From assembly GCF_000425825.1 (NCBI RefSeq), contig NZ_KE384460.1:334779-398778 (forward strand): DNA of 64,000 bases, read 5' to 3'. Both the position numbers and the translations under genes were made by a program. Positions 28,253 to 36,720 of this stretch are shown here, piece after piece (the stretch's first letter is position 1; every line of letters starts with the position of its first letter). The notes below the pieces were generated by a model. It saw nothing but the letters and a program-made list of their open reading frames with translations. It did not search any database and had not been told where the DNA came from. Source of the DNA: Jeotgalicoccus marinus DSM 19772. GTDB taxonomy: Bacteria; Bacillota; Bacilli; Staphylococcales; Salinicoccaceae.

Positions 28253-29062
28253 ATGAAAAATGTATTTGCGTTATTAAAAGAAAATTTTGAAAACCTGCCA
28301 TTGATTTGGAAGTTGAGTTTATATAATTTGAAGGCTTCATACGCTAACCACTATCTTGGTTTACTTTGGACAATTTTAATGCCAGCTGCCCAAGTTGGCG
28401 TATTTTATGTTGTCTTTGGACTTGGTCTAAGAGGGGATAGAGGAGATGTACAGAATGTACCTTTCCTCGTCTATTTGATTACTGGTATATTTGCCTTTGG
28501 TTTTATATCAGGCTGTGTCAATGCAACATCAAATGCCATTAGTAGCCAGATTAACTTAGTGACAAAGATGAAGTTCCCTTCATCTATCTTGCTTTCGATG
28601 TCGGTCATGAATAATGTAATTTCTTTTATAATTATGACTTTAATCGTACTAGTCATCAGTTTAGTGAACGGTTATTCTGAACCAAGCCATTATTTAGTAT
28701 GGTTTTATTTTATGTTTGCCACCATTGCCTTTAGTTATAGTATTGGTTTAATAATGTCTTCAGTGAACATATTAATAAGGGACTTTAAAAATGTTCAGGC
28801 AAATGTAATGAGAATGTTTTTCTTTGTAACACCAATTTTCTGGGAGCCAGAAGGTAGACCACCATTGATGTCTATAATTATGGCTTTTAACCCATTCGCT
28901 TATCTTCTCATGACATTCAGAAATGCGCTCATATTTGATGGACCAGCATTTTATGGTACAGCTGCTGACCATATCTATTTCTGGTCGATTACATTGTTCT
29001 TATTCTTTGTTGGAGTTCAGGTTCATTATCGCTATAAAGACAGATTAGTCGATTATCTGTAG
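28253..29062 (+). CDS. tagG: Teichoic-acid-type ABC exporter permease TagG
   Basis: A 269-residue ABC-2 permease with about six membrane helices. The N-terminal amphipathic segment (LSLYNLKASYANHYLGLLWTI) and the FFVTPIFWEPEG motif are typical of TagG/TarG/Wzm polysaccharide permeases. It moves a lipid-linked glycopolymer across the membrane with TagH. An own promoter precedes it. TTGGAG lies before the ATG. No teichoic acid polymerase (TagB/F) or priming enzyme (TagO) lies in the window, so those steps must be encoded elsewhere or the polymer is different. Confidence 0.9.
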   Translation: MKNVFALLKENFENLPLIWKLSLYNLKASYANHYLGLLWTILMPAAQVGVFYVVFGLGLRGDRGDVQNVPFLVYLITGIFAFGFISGCVNATSNAISSQINLVTKMKFPSSILLSMSVMNNVISFIIMTLIVLVISLVNGYSEPSHYLVWFYFMFATIAFSYSIGLIMSSVNILIRDFKNVQANVMRMFFFVTPIFWEPEGRPPLMSIIMAFNPFAYLLMTFRNALIFDGPAFYGTAADHIYFWSITLFLFFVGVQVHYRYKDRLVDYL

Positions 29063-29072
29063 AGGTGAAATT

Positions 29073-29984
29073 ATGTATAAAGTAAAAGTAGATAATGTCT
29101 CAAAAATATATGATATAAATCGCAATAGAATTCAAAAAGTCTTATCCTTAATTTCATTTGGTTGGCTATATAAAGCTAAACCATTCTATGCATTAAGAGA
29201 TATTAATTTTGAAGTACATGCTGGTGATTCAGTAGGTATTTTGGGTTTGAACGGTTCAGGTAAGACTACACTGTCTGACTTAATTGCTGAAGCGACGGTA
29301 CCGTCTAAAGGGAATATTCATATTAATGGAAGAACATCACTTATTGCAATCAGTGCAGGTTTAAATAATGAGTTAACAGGCGAAGAAAATATTCGTATTA
29401 AATGCTTAATGCATGGTCTGTCTGAAAAAGATATTAATGATCGTTATGATGATATCTTAAAATTTTCTGAGCTTGGTGATTTCATCAAACAACCAATCAA
29501 GAGTTACTCTAGCGGAATGAGGTCAAGACTTGGTTTTGCGATTGCTATTCATACAGACCCGGACATTCTCATTGTAGATGAGGCTCTGTCTGTTGGTGAT
29601 GAGACTTTTGCTAACAAATGTATTGACCGAATGAGAGATTTTCAAGCACAAGGTAAAACTATATTCTTCGTGTCTCATGCAACTGGTCAAATTAGACAGT
29701 TTTGTAATAAGGCAGTTTGGGTACAATATGGAGAAATGAAACAATTTGGAGATATGCAAGATGTAGTAAAAAGTTATGCTGAGTTTGTGGGTCAATATAA
29801 AAACTTAACACGTGATGAACAGATTGAGTATAAAGATAAGATGGTTGCCGAACAAATGGCGAAAAGTCAAAGATTGGTTTTACCGAAAGAGAAGATTAAT
29901 ATGTTGAGTGTTGCTGTCGGTAGTGGGCTGTTCTTACTAATGGTGCTCGGTATACTAATACAAGTATTCACTGTTTTTAATTAA
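29073..29984 (+). CDS. tagH: Teichoic-acid-type ABC exporter ATPase TagH
   Basis: A 303-residue ATPase. It has Walker A GLNGSGKTT, signature YSSGMRSRLGF and Walker B ILIVDEALSVGDE, which is the polysaccharide-export subclass. After the ATPase domain a short linker leads to one C-terminal membrane helix (about residues 277-300), so it is longer than the S. aureus soluble form but lacks the large extracellular domain of B. subtilis TagH. It lies 10 bases downstream of tagG. Confidence 0.92.
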   Translation: MYKVKVDNVSKIYDINRNRIQKVLSLISFGWLYKAKPFYALRDINFEVHAGDSVGILGLNGSGKTTLSDLIAEATVPSKGNIHINGRTSLIAISAGLNNELTGEENIRIKCLMHGLSEKDINDRYDDILKFSELGDFIKQPIKSYSSGMRSRLGFAIAIHTDPDILIVDEALSVGDETFANKCIDRMRDFQAQGKTIFFVSHATGQIRQFCNKAVWVQYGEMKQFGDMQDVVKSYAEFVGQYKNLTRDEQIEYKDKMVAEQMAKSQRLVLPKEKINMLSVAVGSGLFLLMVLGILIQVFTVFN

Positions 29985-29997
29985 AACAGCCTTTTTA
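29971..29997 (+). terminator. Weak terminator after tagH
   Basis: CTGTTTT (29971-29977) pairs with AAAACAG (29983-29989) across the stop codon, followed by CCTTTTT. Confidence 0.5.
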
Positions 29998-30062
29998 AAT
30001 ATAGCAAAATATTGTAAGGTATAATATTAGTTCATTTCTGATAGACACATAGGAGAATTGCC

Positions 30063-32873
30063 ATGAGATATCTTCAAGGAGTTATATCATACTTCGCATT
30101 AAAATATAATATGCCTGTTGTCTCTAGACACATACTCAAAATAAGTCTGACTAAAAAGATTGGTAAAAAAGAGCCGGGTTTAAGTTACTTTTTGAGAAAG
30201 TCAGGACACTTAACGCTACTTGACTTGATTGATCGTATGCGATTAGCCAATGATTATGAAGCTTATTTAAAGGCGCTTATTTTACGTCATGAGAAGGATT
30301 ATAAAGGGTCTTTAGAGATGGTTGAAAATGACCGTAATAAGGCACTTGTACCTTTTAAGACCAAACTTTATTATAATTTAAAGCGTTTTGATGATGTTGA
30401 AGATATTGCAGAATCTGGACATGATGTACTCGGTGACTTAACAAAAGACCAGCAAGAGGTCTTAGTTCGTAATTTCTTAAAGTCAAATCAATACGATACG
30501 ATTGAACGTATGATTAACCGTATGAGTAGAAATAAACAGCGATTGGTAGAATTATATAACGAAGAAAAAGATGATTTATTCTACCAATACTCTTGGACAA
30601 ACTATAGACAAAATGTTTTAGAAATTGATGACCCTGATGTTCAGTTATCCGATTTAAAAGTAGTGATCGATCAAGAAGATATCAATTTAAAACATCTCGG
30701 TTATGTTTTAGTAATTAATAATCACTTCCAAAAAGAAGAATTAGTTGAACAATTAAACGATTTATTTGTCGATCACATCAACAATAATAGTCAGTTATTT
30801 AAATACATAGATCCAATCGCAGTCGATGTATTAGATTTCAATCTAGCTTCGACTGACAAAAAATCTGACCAACTCCAAAATCTATTAAATTATTATCACT
30901 TTGGTAAAGGTACGAAAGTGTTAATGAATAAAATTTTAAAATTGTTGCCTGAAGTACCGCTTAATGCACAGCATATTATGAGTTTACGAAGACTCATTAT
31001 AGATCAACAGATACAATTTAAGGACTCAAATGCAATTCGTTTGTTTAAGTCAGATAAGCGTTTAGAAACTGTATTTCAAAGTGCAACGCTATTTTTAGAT
31101 GAAGACACTAATGATAATACAGATTGTTTTGTCTATGACAATTTTTCAAATAAGTCTAGAGCGAGAATATATAATGCAGTGATTGCACAACTCCAAAGGG
31201 TAAATAAGTTATATAATTTACCACCATATCTTTTTGCTTATTTAGAAAAGACTGCAAGTAAAAAATATAATCATGCCCTCATACTCGGTCGATTTTATGC
31301 TGCTGAAAATGATACTGATAAGTTAAACCAGTTAATTAAGCGCCATTTACCGGAAAAGAAATACAAGTTACATATTAATCTTTCAATGTACTTGTTTAAT
31401 TTAAAACGATTCAATGATTCACTCTATCATGCACAAGAAGCGTATAAGATTAAACCTGCCAGTGCAGATGTTTTAAGGGCATTGATCAGAGCAAATCATG
31501 CAATCGGTAATATTACTGCTCGGTATAAATTTTTAAAGGAAATGAAAAAGCACTTTCCTTCAAGAATATATCCTGGTGAATTTAATCTAGCGGAACAAGA
31601 ATATAAACTGATGCAAAAAGAATGGCAACCGAAGCCCTTACCTTTAGATTCAAAATTCAATAGTGACGGCAAGACAATACTTTTTGTACTAAACAAAGGA
31701 ATGCCAGTGATTAATGGTTATACAATTCGTTCAAATGAAATTATTTCTAGAGTAAAAGAACTCGGATATCGTCCAGTGGTGACCACACGCCTTGGCTGGT
31801 CTCCAGAACATGAGAGTTATGAAAAACCCGGTCTAGATGATGGGGATTATCGCATATATTATATTGATCGCTCAGATAAGTACTTAACAAATCGAACACC
31901 TTTAAAAAAATACTTCGATACTTACAAAGATGAACTTTATAAGATTGTCATGGCGGAGCGTCCGACAATTATTCATGCCGCTTCAAATTTCCAAAATGCC
32001 CTTCCAGCTATACGTTTAGGAAATCAGATGGGTATTAAGACAATTTATGAAGTTCGAGGCATGTGGCATCATACACAAACATCTAAAATTCATGAATTCT
32101 ATCAGTCAGATAGATTTAACATGCAAGAAGAGTACGAAGTTATATGCTGTTCATACGCTGATGAGGTCGTTGTAATTAGTGAGAGCTTGAGAGAATATTT
32201 AATTTTTAAAGGTATTGATGCTTCTAAAATTACTTTAATTCAAAACGGCGTGAACACAGAGAAAATCTACCCAACAGAAAAATCAGAATCAATTGTTAAT
32301 CAGTATAACCTTCAAAATAGTATTGTATTCGGCTTTATTGGGTCAATTACTAATTATGAAGGTATCGAAATGATAATTGATACTATTAAAGAATTAAACG
32401 AAAGTGATTATTATGATAAGCGCTTTAAGTTCTTAATTGTTGGAGATGGTCAATATCGCGCGACGCTCCAAAAGAAAGTGCTTGAGGCTCACTTAAGTGA
32501 GGATGTCATCTTTATAGGTAAAGTTCCATTTGAAACGGTTAAGGACTTCTATTCAGTTATAGATATCGCACCATTCCCTAGAGTGGATGAGCTTGTGTGT
32601 CAGTTGGTGACGCCAATCAAGACATATGAGGCGATGGCGATGGCTAAGAAAGTGATTGTCAGTGATGTCAATGCGCTTAAAGAAATGGTGATTGATCAAG
32701 TTAACGGCGTATACTTTAAAGCAGATGATCAAGAGGCATTCAAAGAAGCGGTGGTCAAAGTACTAACAAATGACTCTATCGGTGAATCAGCGAGAATGTG
32801 GGTTGAAGAAAATCGTAATTGGCAAGTATTAATCGATCGATTAGATCGTTTGTACAAAGAAATGATAGCTTAA
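30063..32873 (+). CDS. Large glycosyltransferase: helical repeat N-terminus plus GT4 domain
   Basis: A 936-residue protein. The first ~540 residues are helical with no catalytic signature and look TPR-like in places (HINLSMYLFNLKRFNDSLYHAQEAYKI is an evident TPR hairpin, and similar pairs recur). Residues ~545-935 are a GT-B, family-4 glycosyltransferase: NGYTIRSNEII, then FGFIGSITNYEGIEMII, then the EAMAMAKKVIVSD donor-site helix. It probably elongates the TagGH-exported glycan, with the helical half for protein contacts. TATAAT at 30020-30025 is a possible -10. A very strong terminator follows. Confidence 0.8.
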   Translation: MRYLQGVISYFALKYNMPVVSRHILKISLTKKIGKKEPGLSYFLRKSGHLTLLDLIDRMRLANDYEAYLKALILRHEKDYKGSLEMVENDRNKALVPFKTKLYYNLKRFDDVEDIAESGHDVLGDLTKDQQEVLVRNFLKSNQYDTIERMINRMSRNKQRLVELYNEEKDDLFYQYSWTNYRQNVLEIDDPDVQLSDLKVVIDQEDINLKHLGYVLVINNHFQKEELVEQLNDLFVDHINNNSQLFKYIDPIAVDVLDFNLASTDKKSDQLQNLLNYYHFGKGTKVLMNKILKLLPEVPLNAQHIMSLRRLIIDQQIQFKDSNAIRLFKSDKRLETVFQSATLFLDEDTNDNTDCFVYDNFSNKSRARIYNAVIAQLQRVNKLYNLPPYLFAYLEKTASKKYNHALILGRFYAAENDTDKLNQLIKRHLPEKKYKLHINLSMYLFNLKRFNDSLYHAQEAYKIKPASADVLRALIRANHAIGNITARYKFLKEMKKHFPSRIYPGEFNLAEQEYKLMQKEWQPKPLPLDSKFNSDGKTILFVLNKGMPVINGYTIRSNEIISRVKELGYRPVVTTRLGWSPEHESYEKPGLDDGDYRIYYIDRSDKYLTNRTPLKKYFDTYKDELYKIVMAERPTIIHAASNFQNALPAIRLGNQMGIKTIYEVRGMWHHTQTSKIHEFYQSDRFNMQEEYEVICCSYADEVVVISESLREYLIFKGIDASKITLIQNGVNTEKIYPTEKSESIVNQYNLQNSIVFGFIGSITNYEGIEMIIDTIKELNESDYYDKRFKFLIVGDGQYRATLQKKVLEAHLSEDVIFIGKVPFETVKDFYSVIDIAPFPRVDELVCQLVTPIKTYEAMAMAKKVIVSDVNALKEMVIDQVNGVYFKADDQEAFKEAVVKVLTNDSIGESARMWVEENRNWQVLIDRLDRLYKEMIA

Positions 32874-32911
32874 AAAAATTGTGCCTAAGGAAAGCCTTAG
32901 GCACAATTTTT
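32874..32911. terminator. Strong bidirectional terminator
   Basis: A perfect 17-bp stem (32874-32890 with 32895-32911) has an AAAG loop, with A and T runs at its ends. It serves both convergent genes and touches the stop codon of the minus-strand gene. Confidence 0.95.
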
Positions 32912-34106
32912 AATTTAACTTACTAATATAATCCTTAATCGCATTTGATGCTGAATTAAGAGCATCTTGATTATCAACGATGAATGTTTCAAGATCGTCT
33001 TTGTTTAAGTCATAAAGAATATTTAAAGCCATCTCTAATAAGTCTTCTTTTTTAATATAGTCTGCGTTTACTTCTTCCTTTAGAAATACGTCTAGACCGT
33101 TATAGCCATCCACATACCTAAATGGGTTACCCACTAGTCCTTTGAAGTTCGAAGTTGACAATATCAAATTTAACATCCATAGGTTATCTTCACTTGGCAT
33201 TTCGACGTATTTATAGCTATTATTTTTACTAGATACTGTATTTGGTTTATATATAAAAGTATCAGAGAACCTAGGCTTAATATTATCCACTTCAGCTGTT
33301 ACGCGGATTCGGTATTTTCCAGCTTCATCTAAATGGAACTGACAATAGCGTGAATCAGTACGGTGAGATTTTTTTAAAGGGCGACCATCTTTATATAATT
33401 CATAAATATAATATCTTTCTTCTACATAGTTCATAAAGACAGATAGTATGTTTCCTTCTAACTTTTCATCAAATAACAACTGGTTTTCATAGTTATCTGA
33501 ATTAATTTTTCTCAACTGTTGGTTAACTGCATCATAGATTTCTAATGGTGCGTTAAGTATATCTTTAACTGCATCATTCCCTGCACTGATTACTAACTTA
33601 TTTTCTATATTATTATAGAGTAATTCATATAGGCCTGAAATAAAGCTGTCGTAATCATTATTAGGTAGTACATCGATTAAAATAACTTTGTCATATCTTT
33701 GTGCCAAGGTTAAAACATCTTTGATTCTATTCCTTAAAGCTCTAAACTGATCAATTTTTCTAACTGTTTGGTAGTCGATTTCATCATCAATCAATTCAAA
33801 TGAACGACGATTAAAGTAATCGCCATTATAGACGACGATATCATTTAGCTCACTGAGTAAATCAATCATTAATACTTCAGAGTTAGATTCTTTAAGTTTT
33901 TCCAGGTTTGCTTTATTTAAATCTCTATGAGCCGTAGAGATTTCAACGATATCACTCGTGTTAATATCTTTCATTGCTTTTGGGTACGGCTCTGAAAACA
34001 ATGACAATAAGCTAGTACCAGCTATGAAGTTATTAACTGAGTAGGGGAAACTTCTGAATTCTGTTAGTTTGGAAGAAAATTTACTTCCGATAATATCAAT
34101 TTTCAT
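32910..34106 (-). CDS. DUF6270-like protein with C-terminal triple-tyrosine-like module
   Basis: A 398-residue minus-strand protein. The N-terminus (MKIDIIGSKFSSKLTEF) resembles DUF6270-type proteins of polysaccharide loci, whose fold recalls SGNH esterases, though here the usual GSC motif reads GSK. Around residues 225-285 a beta module (YYIYELYKDGRPL, then GKYRIRVTAE) resembles a triple-tyrosine (Y_Y_Y) domain, and a similar one ends the heparinase-like protein encoded at 50887-52839. The C-terminus is helical. Function is unknown; a glycan-modifying role is likely from context. The ATG at 34106 follows AGAGGTG. Confidence 0.6.
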   Translation of the reverse strand: MKIDIIGSKFSSKLTEFRSFPYSVNNFIAGTSLLSLFSEPYPKAMKDINTSDIVEISTAHRDLNKANLEKLKESNSEVLMIDLLSELNDIVVYNGDYFNRRSFELIDDEIDYQTVRKIDQFRALRNRIKDVLTLAQRYDKVILIDVLPNNDYDSFISGLYELLYNNIENKLVISAGNDAVKDILNAPLEIYDAVNQQLRKINSDNYENQLLFDEKLEGNILSVFMNYVEERYYIYELYKDGRPLKKSHRTDSRYCQFHLDEAGKYRIRVTAEVDNIKPRFSDTFIYKPNTVSSKNNSYKYVEMPSEDNLWMLNLILSTSNFKGLVGNPFRYVDGYNGLDVFLKEEVNADYIKKEDLLEMALNILYDLNKDDLETFIVDNQDALNSASNAIKDYISKLN

Positions 34107-34135
34107 TACTTGCACCTCTAGATTTCGATAGAATG

Positions 34136-34170
34136 TTTTCTATTTGCATGCCTTAATAGTATAATATAAT
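34136..34170. promoter_or_regulatory. Divergent promoter region
   Basis: The 91-base gap between divergent genes holds two overlapping TATAAT boxes on the plus strand (34160-34165 and 34165-34170). A TTTTCT at 34136-34141, 18 bases upstream of the first, is a weak -35. Confidence 0.45.
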
Positions 34171-34197
34171 TTGAATCACGAATTAAGGAGCAGACTT

Positions 34198-34719
34198 ATG
34201 TACTTTTTAAAGAAAAACATTCTTAATATTATTATTTGCATGCTTAGTTTTGGCGTGCTTGCTACAGTGGTTAACTTCTTCATTCCACCGTCCAGTACAA
34301 CATACGAAGAATATTATACATTAGAAACTGCTCTAGAACCAAATTCTATTGCAGATTTAAATATATTACTAAACGATACTATTAATAACAGTTCTGATAA
34401 TATTCACGTAGCCGAGTTGAATGGACAAACAAATTCTAATCTGTTACAACTAAACATTACAACAGAAAGTGGAATTAGTTATGATTCAATCCAATCACAA
34501 GTACATGATATTTTAGAAGCTGAAGGATTCGTAATAACCGAAAACGTAAGCCAATTGACTTACGATACTTCAAATGAAGCCTTACAGATTATTATTGTGA
34601 TGTTAGGTTTAATCATTGGTACTGTTGTAGGAATCATTCTCGCAGTTAACAATAACAACATTAATACTGAAGAAGATATCCAACACTATTTAAACGAAAG
34701 AACATTGGGTACATTCTAG
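34198..34719 (+). CDS. Wzz/CapA-like membrane protein (short chain-length determinant)
   Basis: A 173-residue protein with two membrane helices (about residues 8-30 and 125-148) flanking an extracellular domain, the Wzz/CapA topology. The end INTEEDIQHYLNERTLGTF matches the cytoplasmic Wzz tail but stops where LGxIP normally continues. The extracellular part is small for the family. Such proteins set polymer length and activate BY-kinases. The ATG at 34198 follows AAGGAG. A BY-kinase-like gene follows 10 bases later. Confidence 0.72.
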   Translation: MYFLKKNILNIIICMLSFGVLATVVNFFIPPSSTTYEEYYTLETALEPNSIADLNILLNDTINNSSDNIHVAELNGQTNSNLLQLNITTESGISYDSIQSQVHDILEAEGFVITENVSQLTYDTSNEALQIIIVMLGLIIGTVVGIILAVNNNNINTEEDIQHYLNERTLGTF

Positions 34720-34729
34720 GAGTGAGAAT

Positions 34730-35356
34730 ATGAGTGCAAATGAAGAAATAGAGTCAGTATTTGACAAAGATCTTTTAAATACTTTATACGATACTGCGAT
34801 TGCAATAAGAAAAGAAAACAAAGATAATCCAAAAAATAAGACGATATTTTCATCTTTAGTAAAACAAGCGGCAACAGTTGAAGCAACTGTTCATATCGCT
34901 TACTTACTCGCCAGCCTAAAAGATCGTGTATTAATCGTTAATTTAGATGGAAAGTCGTTTAACCAAGTTGAATCATATATAAATTCAAAAGCGAAACCGA
35001 ATTTATTTACCACCTTAAAAACATCAATGTTTTTAAGTGAAGCCATCCAACCGACAGCTGTTGAACGATTGGATGTGATTCATATTGAAGATTTAAGTGA
35101 CGAGGAAATCGTTACGAAATTTAATGAGCATAATGTATTATCAAAATTAAGCCCGTTAACGAATTATTATGATCATATCTTCATCATTGGTCCTCAAGTG
35201 GATGATATGGAAAATTACGGAACATATTTGGAATTAGCTGACAGTGCTGTCACAATTATCAATGCCAAAAAGAATGACAAACATGAATTAAGTAAATATT
35301 TACAGAAAATTAATCTTTTTAATGTAAAAAGTTTTGGTATACTAAGAAAAGAATAA
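34730..35356 (+). CDS. Degenerate BY-kinase (CapB/Wze-like) homologue lacking the P-loop
   Basis: A 208-residue protein aligning along its length with CapB-type tyrosine kinases: RVLIVNLDGKS sits where Walker A' should be, RLDVIHIEDL matches the LDVL strand, and YDHIFIIGPQVDDMENYG sits at Walker B. The Walker A position has KQAATVEATVHIA instead of GxGKST, Walker B lost its Asp pair, and no C-terminal tyrosine cluster is present. It therefore should not bind ATP like a kinase. It follows the Wzz-like gene and may act as a structural partner. The homology is read by eye. Confidence 0.68.
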   Translation: MSANEEIESVFDKDLLNTLYDTAIAIRKENKDNPKNKTIFSSLVKQAATVEATVHIAYLLASLKDRVLIVNLDGKSFNQVESYINSKAKPNLFTTLKTSMFLSEAIQPTAVERLDVIHIEDLSDEEIVTKFNEHNVLSKLSPLTNYYDHIFIIGPQVDDMENYGTYLELADSAVTIINAKKNDKHELSKYLQKINLFNVKSFGILRKE

Positions 35357-35388
35357 ATTTAAATTTGAAGAAGGTAAGGTGTTCCATA

Positions 35389-36642
35389 GTGAAACTAACA
35401 ACAATTGGATTAGGTTATATCGGTTTACCTACATCTATTATGTTCGCTAAACACGGCGTAGACGTGTTAGGTGTCGATATTAAGCAAGAAGCTGTTGATA
35501 TGCTTAATGGAGGACAAATTCATATTGAGGAGCCTGGACTACAAGAAGCACTTGAAGAAGTGTTAGAGACAGGTAAATTCAGGGCTTCGACTGTTGCTGA
35601 AGAAGCAGACGCATATATTATTGCGGTACCAACACCAAACAATGATGATGAGCATAAATCTGCAGATATCTCTATTGTTATGGCTGGTGTTGAGTCAATC
35701 GTTCCTATACTTAAAAAAGGTGACACTGTAATTGTAGAATCTACAATCGCACCTCGTACTATGGATGATAATGTAGCGCCTTATCTAGAAGAACAAGGCT
35801 TTAAGATTGGTGAAGACATTTTCTTAGTACACTGTCCTGAACGTGTATTACCAGGACAAATTATGCATGAGCTTATTTATAACAACCGTATTGTTGGTGG
35901 AATGACTCCAGCATGTGTTGAAGCTGGTAAGAAAGTATATGGTACTTTCGTTAAAGGTGAAATGATTGAAACAAATGCGAAGACTGCTGAAATGTCTAAG
36001 CTAATGGAGAATACTTATCGTGATGTGAATATTGCATTAGCGAATGAATTGGCTAAAATTTGTAACCATTTAGATATCAATGTACATGAAGTAATTGAAA
36101 TGGCGAACAAGCACCCACGTGTTAACTTACACACACCAGGACCTGGTGTAGGTGGTCACTGTCTAGCAGTAGACCCTTACTTCATTATTGCTGAAGCACC
36201 AGAACAGTCTCCATTAATTCAGTTATCACGTTCTATTAACGTGTCTATGCCTGAGTATGTTGTTAATACTACTAAAGACATTCTTGGCAAACTTGGTGGT
36301 AATAAAATGAGTGTCTTTGGTTTAACTTATAAAGGTGATGTGGATGACATTCGTGAATCACCAGCGTTTGATATTTATGAGTTATTACGTAAAGAATCTG
36401 GCCTAGAAGTTAATGCTTACGATCCACACGTTAAGATGGATTTTGTGGAAAAAGACATGACTGAAGCGATTAAAGATTCTTCTTTAGTCCTAGTATTAAG
36501 TGATCACAGTGAATTTAAAACATTAACTGATTCTGACTTTGAAGGTATGAAAGATAAGGTTATCTTTGATACTAAGAATGTGGTACCTAACAACTTCGAA
36601 GAAGTTAAATACTTTAACTACGGGAACATTCAAAAATTCTAG
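35389..36642 (+). CDS. wecC: UDP-N-acetyl-D-mannosamine dehydrogenase
   Basis: A 417-residue nucleotide-sugar dehydrogenase that oxidises UDP-ManNAc twice to UDP-ManNAcA. It has the NAD-binding GLGYIGLP, the substrate region CPERVLPG and the catalytic cysteine in GGHCLAVDPYF. WecC/CapL subtype is favoured over UDP-glucose dehydrogenase by the ERVLPGQIMHELIYNNRIVGG run. The GTG at 35389 is chosen because it follows TAAGGTG and begins the conserved MKLTTIGLGYIG-like strand. This enzyme gives the locus a uronic acid, whose carboxyl could be modified by downstream ligases. The UDP-GlcNAc 2-epimerase is not in the window. Confidence 0.87.
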   Translation: MKLTTIGLGYIGLPTSIMFAKHGVDVLGVDIKQEAVDMLNGGQIHIEEPGLQEALEEVLETGKFRASTVAEEADAYIIAVPTPNNDDEHKSADISIVMAGVESIVPILKKGDTVIVESTIAPRTMDDNVAPYLEEQGFKIGEDIFLVHCPERVLPGQIMHELIYNNRIVGGMTPACVEAGKKVYGTFVKGEMIETNAKTAEMSKLMENTYRDVNIALANELAKICNHLDINVHEVIEMANKHPRVNLHTPGPGVGGHCLAVDPYFIIAEAPEQSPLIQLSRSINVSMPEYVVNTTKDILGKLGGNKMSVFGLTYKGDVDDIRESPAFDIYELLRKESGLEVNAYDPHVKMDFVEKDMTEAIKDSSLVLVLSDHSEFKTLTDSDFEGMKDKVIFDTKNVVPNNFEEVKYFNYGNIQKF

Positions 36643-36659
36643 AAACTATATATAAATAC

Positions 36660-36698
36660 AAAACTGTAGACAAAGTTAAAGACGATGTCTGCAGTTTT
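36660..36698 (+). terminator. Hairpin between wecC and the AT-rich operon
   Basis: A 13-bp stem with one G-T pair (36660-36672 with 36686-36698) is followed by only a short T-rich tail. It may be a weak terminator or attenuator controlling read-through into the 36.7-49.2 kb operon. Confidence 0.5.
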
Positions 36699-36720
36699 AT
36701 TTGTAAAGGGTTGCTGCTCA

